DNA of 64,000 nt from Hyphomicrobiaceae bacterium (lineage in GTDB: Bacteria > Pseudomonadota > Alphaproteobacteria > Rhizobiales > Methyloligellaceae), in contig JACKJS010000002.1 of NCBI GenBank assembly GCA_020637815.1, positions 603,092 to 667,091 of the forward strand, in the 5' to 3' direction. The notes beneath the pieces were generated by a model, which saw only the letters and a program-made list of their open reading frames with translations, ran no database searches and had not been told where the DNA came from. The position numbers were made by a program, and so were the translations under genes. Positions within the stretch are counted from its first letter, which is position 1. Each line of letters opens with the position of its first letter. Below are positions 9,000-17,700 of the stretch, piece after piece.

Positions 9000-10349
9000 T
9001 TGCGCAGAGGCGTTGCAGGATTCATGGAGGGCGCACGGTTCGCGGCGCGCGCACTCTCCGCGCGGACGTCTTTGGCGTTCGTTGTCGCGCTTGCCGCGTT
9101 CCTCACCGCGGAGCCGGGCAAAAGCGCGGCCGATCCCGTCTCCGACTATAAGCGCGCCGTCGAGGCGAGCTTCGCGCAATGGCTGCAAGGACTGTGGCCG
9201 GAGGCGGAAGCCTCCGGCGTTTCGCGCGCGACGTTCGACCAGCAACTGAAGGGACTCAAGCTCGACTGGTCGTTGCCGCAGTTGGTGCCGCCGGACCCGG
9301 CCTATCCCGGAGGTCCCGCGTTGCCGGCCGCCATGAAGCCAAAACCCCAACCGCAGGCCGAGTTCGGCGTTCCCGAACATTACTTCAACGCGCGCAGCCT
9401 GAACGCGCTCGTCAATGGCGGCCGGGCCCAGTACCGGCAGCTCGCGCCGACGCTCAAGGCCATCGAGAAGCAGTATGGCGTTCCGGCCTCGATCGTCATC
9501 GCCATATGGGGGCGTGAGACCGCGTTCGGCCAGGCGGCACTCCCCTACGATGCGGTTTCGGCGATCGCGACGCAGGCCTTCATGGGACGGCGCGCGGACG
9601 AGTTCCGGCCGCAACTGATCGCTGCACTCAAGATCATCGAGCTTAAGCACGCAACCCGCCAGATGCTGAAAAGCTCCTGGGCGGGTGCCATGGGTCACAC
9701 GCAGTTCCTGCCTCAGGACTTCGAGGACCACGCGGTCGATTTCGACGGCGATGGGCGGCGCGACATTTGGCGGTCGGTGCCGGATGCCTTGGCCAGCGCG
9801 GCCAATTCACTGCACCACAAGGGCTGGGACGACAAGCAGCCTTGGGCCTACGAAGTTACGCTGCCGAAGAATTTCGATTGCACGCTGCAGGGGCCGGACC
9901 AGGCGCTGCCGATCAGTGAGTGGATCGGCCTTGGCGTGCAACGCGTCAGTGGACGTCCCTTTCCCAAGGAGCGCCTGGGCGACTGGACGTTTCTGGTGCT
10001 CCCGGCAGGGACGAAGGGACCGGCCTTTTTGGCGACCACCAATTTCTCCGTGCTGAAGCTCTACAACAACTCGGACGTCTACGCGATTTTCGTTGGCCAC
10101 GTGGCCGACATGATTGCCTACAACACGCCGGTGAGCTTCATCGGCACCTGGCAGCCGGTGGAGCGCTTCACCCGGGACCGCATCTTGGCGTTCCAAGAAA
10201 AGCTTGTTTCACAAGGACATGACGTCGGGAAGGTGGACGGCTTGGTCGGCTTCAAGACGCGGCAGACGATCGGCAAGGAGGAAAAGGCGCGGGGGCTGCC
10301 CTTGACCTGCTATCCGAGTAACGCGTTGATTAACCAAGTGCTAAAGTGA
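9000..10349 (+). CDS. Lytic murein transglycosylase (MltB/SLT_2 type) with C-terminal peptidoglycan-binding domain
   Basis: 449 residues from a TTG start at 9000, chosen because a GGAGG ribosome-binding site lies 6 bases upstream; an earlier in-frame TTG at 8988 would overlap that site. A signal peptide or anchor covers roughly residues 17-42. The SLT_2 domain carries the catalytic Glu173 in AIWGRETAFGQ and the typical GAMGHTQFLPQ and DFDGDGRRDIW segments. A C-terminal PG_binding_1 repeat follows (RILAFQEKLVSQGHDVGKVDG). It cleaves the MurNAc-GlcNAc bond to leave 1,6-anhydro-muropeptides in the periplasm. It is followed after 75 bp by a second enzyme of the same family. Confidence 0.9.
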   Translation: MRRGVAGFMEGARFAARALSARTSLAFVVALAAFLTAEPGKSAADPVSDYKRAVEASFAQWLQGLWPEAEASGVSRATFDQQLKGLKLDWSLPQLVPPDPAYPGGPALPAAMKPKPQPQAEFGVPEHYFNARSLNALVNGGRAQYRQLAPTLKAIEKQYGVPASIVIAIWGRETAFGQAALPYDAVSAIATQAFMGRRADEFRPQLIAALKIIELKHATRQMLKSSWAGAMGHTQFLPQDFEDHAVDFDGDGRRDIWRSVPDALASAANSLHHKGWDDKQPWAYEVTLPKNFDCTLQGPDQALPISEWIGLGVQRVSGRPFPKERLGDWTFLVLPAGTKGPAFLATTNFSVLKLYNNSDVYAIFVGHVADMIAYNTPVSFIGTWQPVERFTRDRILAFQEKLVSQGHDVGKVDGLVGFKTRQTIGKEEKARGLPLTCYPSNALINQVLK

Positions 10350-10424
10350 GCTTGGTATTTGTACGCAAAAGGGCGTTGGCGGGCTTGCCACTGTTTTGCC
10401 CGCCCCACTTGCTAGGCTCCCGGA

Positions 10425-11978
10425 ATGCGACCCATGACGTTTCCCAAAGTATTGATTTCGGCCGGTTTATCGGCTGGTTTGGCAGGTCTTTCGGCCATGA
10501 CCGTCTCCACTCCGGCCTATGCGGACCGGTTTGACACCTGTGTAAAGAGCTTCTGGCCTGCAGCCAAAAGGGCTGGCGTGAGCTGGGACACCTTCCAACG
10601 GGCCACGGCGGGCATCACGTTCGACAATGAGGTGATCGAGGCCGCCAAGTTTCAGCCCGAATACAAGAAGCCGATGGGCGAATATGTAGACCGCGCCATT
10701 TCGCCGAAACGCCTCGCCATGGGCCAGCAGAAGCTCGTTGAATACGGGCCGCTTCTGGATCAGGTCGAAGCCAGATATGGCGTCGACAAGCACATTGTTC
10801 TGGCGATCTGGGGCGTGGAATCGAACTACGGCACCAACAAGGGCGACATGCACGTCATCCAATCCCTGATGACGCTCGCTTGTTCGGGTACTAAGGCCAA
10901 ATTCGCGCGTGGGCAGATCGTCTCTGCCCTGAAGATTCTTCAGCATGGCGATACGGACCCCGCGCATTTTAGCGGGTCCTGGGCTGGCGCCATGGGGCAT
11001 ACCCAATTTATTCCGACCACCTATTCCGCCTATGCGGTCGACTTCGACGGCGACGGGCGCCGCGATATCTGGGACACCGTTCCCGACGCGCTCGGCTCGA
11101 CCGCCGCCTATTTGCGGAAGTCGAACTGGATTCCGGGCCAGACCTGGGGCTACGAGGTGAAGCTGCCGGTGAGTTACACCGCCAAGAGCTACAAGCGTGG
11201 CTCTCTTCGGACCCTGGCGCAGTGGCAAGCGGCGGGCATCACCCGCGTGAACGGCAAGCCGTTTCCGCGCCCCGGCGACAAGGCACAACTCTTGTCCCCC
11301 GATGGGCGCAATGGACCGTCCTTCCTGGTCCTGAACAATTTCCGCTCGATCCTGCGCTACAACCAGGCCGACTCCTACGCCCTCGCCGTGGGCCATCTCG
11401 CTGACCGGCTCGCAGGCTACGGCGCCTTCGTTCAGGCTTGGCCGACGAGCGAGCTCCGTCTATCGATGGAACAACGCACGGAGATGCAGCAATATCTCAT
11501 CGCGCTCGGCTATCTGCAGGGCGATGCGGACGGCATCATCGGCAGCGGCACCATGGACGGTGTGCGTGCCTATCAGCGTGCCAAGGGTTTGCCGGTGGAT
11601 GGCTATCCGACGCAGACGATTCTGAAGAAGCTGCGGGCCGATGCCCCGGCGATCGTGCCGGCGGCGGCCCCGGCCGCTCCCGCGGCCATGGCGCCGCAAT
11701 CAACGGCTTCTATCCCCGCGCCGCAAGCGTTGCCGCCTCAGGCACCGCCGGTTCAGGCTGTCGCGCCCCAAGCGGTGCAGCAGCAAGCACTCCCGCCACA
11801 GGCCGCGGCGCCGCAAGCGCTGGTGCCTCAAGGAGCGATGCCGCAGGCCTTCGCCCCGCAGGTCTATCCGCAACAGCCCCATCCGCTCCAAACCTTGCCA
11901 TGGGATTCCTGGCACACGGGCGGAGTGTCGTCGCACCCGCGAAGCGCGGCCGATGCGGCGCCACCGCCGGGAAATTGA
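10425..11978 (+). CDS. Second lytic murein transglycosylase (MltB/SLT_2 type) with Pro/Gln/Ala-rich tail
   Basis: 517 residues. Signal peptide at residues 1-32 (cleavage near PAYADR). The SLT_2 domain has catalytic Glu132 in AIWGVESNYGTN, GAMGHTQFIPT and DFDGDGRRDIWD. A PG_binding_1 domain covers about residues 345-405. The last 110 residues are low complexity, dominated by Pro, Gln and Ala in PQA-type repeats, and may span the periplasm or bind other proteins. It is a diverged paralogue of the upstream gene and probably co-transcribed with it. An alternative start is the ATG three codons downstream. Confidence 0.9.
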   Translation: MRPMTFPKVLISAGLSAGLAGLSAMTVSTPAYADRFDTCVKSFWPAAKRAGVSWDTFQRATAGITFDNEVIEAAKFQPEYKKPMGEYVDRAISPKRLAMGQQKLVEYGPLLDQVEARYGVDKHIVLAIWGVESNYGTNKGDMHVIQSLMTLACSGTKAKFARGQIVSALKILQHGDTDPAHFSGSWAGAMGHTQFIPTTYSAYAVDFDGDGRRDIWDTVPDALGSTAAYLRKSNWIPGQTWGYEVKLPVSYTAKSYKRGSLRTLAQWQAAGITRVNGKPFPRPGDKAQLLSPDGRNGPSFLVLNNFRSILRYNQADSYALAVGHLADRLAGYGAFVQAWPTSELRLSMEQRTEMQQYLIALGYLQGDADGIIGSGTMDGVRAYQRAKGLPVDGYPTQTILKKLRADAPAIVPAAAPAAPAAMAPQSTASIPAPQALPPQAPPVQAVAPQAVQQQALPPQAAAPQALVPQGAMPQAFAPQVYPQQPHPLQTLPWDSWHTGGVSSHPRSAADAAPPPGN

Positions 11979-12027
11979 TGCTATAAGGCGAGGCTCGAAA
12001 TTGGTCTTTGGACGTTCGTATATCCGC

Positions 12028-13224
12028 ATGCCTCGCTTCGTCGCTCTGATCGCACTTGTTCTTGCGGTTCTTCTGCCTGCTTCGGTGTCCACGCCGGCGG
12101 GCGCGCAGGACGCGCTCGCCCATCGTAGCTACATCACCCCGTTCCCGAACGGGGACCGCTACCGGGTCGTGGTGCTGGGCGATGGTCTCGGCGAAGGGCT
12201 CTGGAATGGGCTCTACCGCAGCTTCGAGGGCGATCCGACCGTGGACGTGCTTCAGCAGTCCAAGAAGTGGACGGGGTTCACCGATCCGAAGCGCTATGAC
12301 TGGAACGGGCAGATCGACAAGATCCTGCAGGACGGCAACTATCATGTCGCTGTTGTCATGTTCGGCCTGGGCGAGCACAACGCGATCAAGCAAGACGGTC
12401 AGGTCCTCAAGGTCGGGACCGAGGAATGGCGCGAAGCCTATGGCAAACGCGTGGAGACGTTTATCACGAAGCTGCGCGCCGCTGGCCTTGGAGTTTATTG
12501 GGTCGGCTTGCCCATTATGCGCTCGGACGGTCAGCGTGCGGCGGCCGAACGGCTGAACGAGATCTTTCGTGAGAAGGCTTTCGTGAACGGCGCCAAGTTT
12601 ATCGACACTTGGACCGAGTTTGCCGACGAGAACGGCGAATACAGCGCAGTCGGACAAGATGAAGACGGGCGGACGCAAACCATGCGTGACGGCGATGGCT
12701 TTACCTCCCGCGGCGATCTGAAGCTTGCCAAGATCGTGGACCAAGAGCTGCGCAAGGATATCGATCTAGCCAAGAAAGAGCGCGACATTCCGCTTGCCGG
12801 CGATCCGGACGAGCAGGCCAAGGTGGCCAGCGGCCTCGCATCGGCGCCGGAACAAGCAGCGCCGCGTGTGTCGTCCGGACAGGATGGCGATGTGGGGACG
12901 GGCGAGGAAGACGAGGCCCTAAGAGAGGACCAGGTCGGCGACATCAGCGTCGTGCGGCCGAACCGGGACGCGGCTAGGCCGATCGACGACCCCTCCTCGG
13001 GTGCCTCCGGTGGCGGTGCGCGCGATCCGCAAGTGATCACCTCGGAGCTTCCGGGCGGCTATACCGCGATCTCTTCGATCTCGGCGGTGTCCGATGTCAC
13101 GCTGTCGTCGTCGCGGCCGCAGCTTCCGCTCGCTCAACGGCCCTACTACCGCGTGCTTGTGCGCGGCGAACAGCTCGAGCCGAAATCCGGCCGGGCGGAC
13201 GATTTCGCCTGGCCGCCCAGTTAA
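12028..13224 (+). CDS. DUF459/SGNH-fold secreted protein lacking catalytic Ser and His
   Basis: 398 residues from ATG 12028, chosen because it begins a clean signal peptide (MPRFVALIALVLAVLLPAS, cleavage near AGAQDA). The frame is open further upstream, but only as a shadow of the previous gene. The domain at residues 40-250 has the order of SGNH blocks: block I reads VLGDGLGEGLW where GDSL-type enzymes have GDS; a YWVGLPIM segment is present; block V reads DGDGFT where family members usually have DGxHFT. Both catalytic residues therefore appear substituted. The C-terminal 150 residues are acidic and disordered. It sits directly after two peptidoglycan lyases, so an envelope role is likely. 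Confidence 0.7.
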   Translation: MPRFVALIALVLAVLLPASVSTPAGAQDALAHRSYITPFPNGDRYRVVVLGDGLGEGLWNGLYRSFEGDPTVDVLQQSKKWTGFTDPKRYDWNGQIDKILQDGNYHVAVVMFGLGEHNAIKQDGQVLKVGTEEWREAYGKRVETFITKLRAAGLGVYWVGLPIMRSDGQRAAAERLNEIFREKAFVNGAKFIDTWTEFADENGEYSAVGQDEDGRTQTMRDGDGFTSRGDLKLAKIVDQELRKDIDLAKKERDIPLAGDPDEQAKVASGLASAPEQAAPRVSSGQDGDVGTGEEDEALREDQVGDISVVRPNRDAARPIDDPSSGASGGGARDPQVITSELPGGYTAISSISAVSDVTLSSSRPQLPLAQRPYYRVLVRGEQLEPKSGRADDFAWPPS

Positions 13225-13244
13225 GCCAAGCGGCGGACGTCCGA

Positions 13245-14660
13245 TTAGCGTGGAAGCGTGGTGGTTCCCATGAGGAACTTGTCGATCGCATGGGCGGCTT
13301 GGCGCCCCTCGCGGATTGCCCAGACCACGAGCGACTGACCGCGGCGCATATCGCCGGCGGCGAAGACCTTCTTCCGCGACGTCTGATAGTCCAATTCGTT
13401 GGCCTTGACGTTGCCGCGTTGGTCCAGATCGATCTTGAGATCGGCGATCATGCCTTCCTTGACGGGATGCAAGAAGCCCATAGCCAGGAACACGAGATCC
13501 GCCGGGATCGTGAACTCGCTGCCTTCGACCGGCTTCATCTGCTCGTCGAGCCGCACGCATTCCAGTTTCTCGACCTTGCCATCCCCGAGAAAGCGGGTCG
13601 TGGCCACGCTGAAATCGCGGGAAGCGCCTTCGGCTTGGCTCGACGAGGTGCGAAGCTTGAGCGGCCAGTGCGGCCAGGTCAGAGCTTTGTTCTCCTGTGC
13701 GGGCGGCTGCGGCATGATCTCGAGCTGCGTCACCGACGTCGCACCTTGGCGGAACGAGGTCCCGATGCAGTCAGATCCCGTATCGCCGCCGCCGATCACG
13801 ATAACCTGTTTGCCCTCGGCGAAGATGGGTTCAACGTCGCCGAGCGACTCGCCGGACACGCGGCGGTTCTGCTGCGGGAGGAAAAGCATGGCGAAGTGAA
13901 TGCCGGGGAGGTCGCGTCCCGGCACCTCGAGATCGCGCGGATGCTCGGAACCGCCGGCCAGCAAGACCGCGTCGTGATCGCGCTCGATCTTCCGGATATC
14001 GATGTCTTTTCCGACATGGACATTGCAGTGGAACGTGACGCCCTCGGCCTCCATTTGCGCCACGCGCCGTTCGACGACCGACTTCTCCATTTTGAAGTCG
14101 GGGATGCCGTAGCGGAGCAGTCCGCCAGGATTGGCATGCTTTTCGAACACGTGCACGTCATGCCCGGCGCGCGCGAGCTGCTGAGCGGCGGCGAGGCCCG
14201 CAGGCCCTGATCCCACGACGGCCACGCGCTTGCCGGTCTTCCGCTCCGGCGGCTGAGGCACGGTCCAGCCCTCCTCGAAGGCACGGTCCGCGATAGCGCA
14301 TTCGATGGATTTGATAGTTACGGGCTGATCGATGATGTTCAGCGTGCACGCCGCTTCGCACGGCGCCGGGCAGATGCGTCCCGTAATTTCCGGGAAGTTG
14401 TTCGTCGAATGCAGGTTCAACGCCGCGTCTCGCCAATCGGCGTGATAGACGAGGTCGTTCCAGTCCGGGATCTGGTTGTTGACCGGGCAGCCCGTGTGAC
14501 AATAGGGGATACCGCAGTCCATGCAGCGTGCGGCCTGCTTGGTGATCTCCGCCGTGCTCGGCGGAATCACGAATTCCTTGAAGTGGCGCACGCGATCGGC
14601 GGCCGGCTCGTAGGCCCGCTCTTGCCGGTCGATTTCCAGAAATCCTGTGACCTTGCCCAT
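13245..14660 (-). CDS. gltD: Glutamate synthase (NADPH) small subunit
   Basis: 471 residues. The N-terminal [4Fe-4S] cysteine cluster region is present (CMDCGIPYCHTGCPVNNQIP near residue 47 and CPAPCEAACTLNI near residue 95). The FAD-binding motif VVGSGPAGLAAAQQL and the NADPH-binding motif VIGGGDTGSDCIG follow. It takes electrons from NADPH and passes them to GltB for glutamine-dependent glutamate synthesis. It lies 88 bp downstream of gltB in the same direction, so gltBD form an operon. Confidence 0.95.
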   Translation of the reverse strand: MGKVTGFLEIDRQERAYEPAADRVRHFKEFVIPPSTAEITKQAARCMDCGIPYCHTGCPVNNQIPDWNDLVYHADWRDAALNLHSTNNFPEITGRICPAPCEAACTLNIIDQPVTIKSIECAIADRAFEEGWTVPQPPERKTGKRVAVVGSGPAGLAAAQQLARAGHDVHVFEKHANPGGLLRYGIPDFKMEKSVVERRVAQMEAEGVTFHCNVHVGKDIDIRKIERDHDAVLLAGGSEHPRDLEVPGRDLPGIHFAMLFLPQQNRRVSGESLGDVEPIFAEGKQVIVIGGGDTGSDCIGTSFRQGATSVTQLEIMPQPPAQENKALTWPHWPLKLRTSSSQAEGASRDFSVATTRFLGDGKVEKLECVRLDEQMKPVEGSEFTIPADLVFLAMGFLHPVKEGMIADLKIDLDQRGNVKANELDYQTSRKKVFAAGDMRRGQSLVVWAIREGRQAAHAIDKFLMGTTTLPR

Positions 14661-14748
14661 TCGAAAAGGCTCTCCGCCCTAAGTCATCTCAACTGTTCCA
14701 GCGCCTCGGCATTACCGAAGCCCAGATCTAACCTCTCAAGCGTACCGC

Positions 14749-17700
14749 TTATTTGCCGTTGCCGCGCAGACCGATTTCGACCTCTTCGAGACCGTCGTGG
14801 TCGGCCGCCTGCTGCCGCGCCATCTCTTGAAGCGCGCGGCGATATTCCACCGGCATCACTTTGACGAATTTCGGCAGGTAGGCGGACCAATTGTCGAGGA
14901 TGTCGCGCGCGCGCGCCGAGCCCGTGTAGTGCAGGTGGTTCTCGATCAATTTCCGCAGCCGAAGTGCGTCATGACGGGTCATGTTGGAGAAATCGACAAG
15001 CCCGTGGGTCTCCATGTCGCCGCCCTGATGTTGCGTCTGTTCCAGAGCCTTGTCTTCGCTCGGGATAGGCTCAAGCTCGACCATGGCCATGTTGCAGCGG
15101 CGTTCGAAGTCGCCCGATTCGTCAAGGACGTAGGCGATGCCGCCCGACATGCCGGCGGCAAAGTTCCGCCCCGTCGGGCCGATGACGACGACCACGCCGC
15201 CGGTCATGTATTCGCAGCCATGGTCGCCGGTGCCTTCGACGACGGCCGTCGCGCCGGAGTTACGAACGCAGAAGCGCTCGCCGGCGACACCGTGGAGATA
15301 GCACTCACCGGCAATGGCGCCGTATAGAACGGTGTTGCCGACGATGATCGACTTTTCCGGAACGATGCCAGACTCTTCCGGCGGCCGGACGATGAGACGT
15401 CCGCCGGACAGGCCCTTGCCCACATAGTCGTTGCCCTCGCCAACCAGATCGAGGGTCACGCCGCGCGCAAGCCAGGCACCGAAGCTCTGTCCCGCAGACC
15501 CGTTGAACCGAATCCAGATCGTGTCGTCGAGAAGGCCCGTATGGCCGTATCGCTTGGCAACCGCGCCAGACAGCATCGCTCCCGTCGACCGGTCCACGTT
15601 CTTGATGGGCAGGTCGAGCTTGACTGGCGTCTTGCCCTCGAGCGCCGGGCGGCAAAGCTCGATCAACTTATTGTCCAGCACCGCGTCGAGACCGTGGTCC
15701 TGGCGCTCGGTGTTGCTGACCGGATCGTCCGCCGAGTTCGCGGGCTTGTGGAACAGCTTGGTGAAGTCGAGTCCGTGCGCCTTCCAGTGGTCGATGGCTT
15801 CTGCCTTGTCCAGCACCTCGGTGCGGCCAATCATTTCGCCGAAGGTGCGGAAGCCGAGCGCGGCCATGTATCCGCGCACTTCCTCGGCAACGTAGAAGAA
15901 GAAGTTGATGACGTGCTCGGGCGCGCCGGTGAAGCGCGCGCGCAACACCGGGTCCTGCGTGGCAACGCCCACCGGGCAGGTGTTGAGATGGCACTTGCGC
16001 ATCATGATGCAGCCGGCCGCGATCAGCGGCGCGGTGGAGAAGCCGAACTCGTCGGCCCCGAGAAGCGCTCCAACGAGGACATCGCGCCCAGTGCGCAAGC
16101 CGCCGTCGACTTGGACCGCGATGCGGCCGCGCAGGCGATTGAGCACGAGCGTCTGCTGCGTCTCCGCAAGGCCGATCTCCCAGGGGGAGCCTGCGTGTTT
16201 GATCGAGGTGAGGGGCGATGCACCCGTGCCGCCTTCGAATCCGGAAATGGTCACGTGGTCGGCCATGGCCTTGGCCACACCCGCGGCAACCGTGCCGACG
16301 CCGACTTCCGACACGAGCTTCACGGACACGTCCGCCGCCGGATTGACGTTCTTCAGATCGTAGATGAGCTGCTTCAGATCTTCGATCGAATAGATGTCGT
16401 GATGCGGCGGCGGCGAGATGAGGCCGACGCCGGGGGTCGAGTGGCGCACCTTGGCGATGGTGGCGTCGACCTTGTGACCGGGCAATTGACCGCCTTCGCC
16501 GGGCTTCGCGCCCTGGGCCATCTTGATCTGAATCATGTCGGCGTTGGAGAGATATTCCGCGGTCACGCCGAAACGGCCGGAGGCGACCTGCTTGATCGCC
16601 GAGCGCATGGAGTCGCCGTTGGGCATCGGGGTGAACCGATCCACTTCCTCGCCGCCTTCGCCGGTATTGGACTTGCCGCCGATCCGGTTCATGGCGATCG
16701 CCAGCGTCGTGTGCGCTTCGCGGCTGATCGAACCGAACGACATCGCACCCGTGGCGAAGCGCTTCACGATTTCCGCGGCAGGCTCCACCTCATCCAGCGG
16801 AATCGGGCGCTGCCCGATTTCCTCGGCCTTCTTGATCCGGAACATGCCGCGCAAAGTGAGAAGTTCTCTGTCCTGCTGGTTCACCGCTTCGGAATAGGCG
16901 CGGTACTTCTCAGGCAGACTGCCGCGCACGGCGTGCTGAAGGTCCGCCACCACTTGCGGGCGCCAGGAGTGGGCTTCGCCGCGAATGCGGAAGGCGTATT
17001 CTCCGCCGACCTCGAGCGCGTTCTTGAGCACCGGCGCGTCGCCGAACGCCGCCCTGTGCCGCTGGACGGTTTCCTGCGCGATCTCCTTCAGGGCGACGCC
17101 TTCGATCTGGCTCTTGGTGCCGGTGAAGTATTTGGCCACGAAGTCCGACTTGAGCCCGACCGCGTCGAAGATCTGGGCGCCGCAATAGGACTGATAGGTC
17201 GAGATGCCCATCTTGGACATCACCTTCAGCACGCCCTTGTCGACGGCTTTCATGTAGCGCGTGATCGCCTCGTCGAGGGTCAGTTCCTCCTCCAGCTCGG
17301 GCAGCAACGATTCGATCGTCTCAAAGACGAGATAGGGGTTGATCGCCTCGGCGCCGTAGCCTGCCAGCGTGCAGAACTGGTTCACCTCGCACGCTTCGCC
17401 CGTCTCGACGACGAGGCCGACCGAGGTGCGCAAACCGCAGCGGATCAAATGATGGTGGACCGCGCTCGTGGCGAGCAGCGAGGGGATCGGAATGCGATCG
17501 GAATCCGTCGCGCGATCCGACAGGATAATGATGTTGTCGCCTTCGCGAACGGCGGCTTCGGCCTTCTGGCACAACTTATCGAGCGCACGGGACATGCCGT
17601 CTGCGCCGTCCTCGGCGGGATAGGTCATGTCGAGCGTCACGGTGTGGAACTGATTGTCGGCAACTTCGCCGATGGCCCGGATGCGCTCCAAGTTCTCGTT

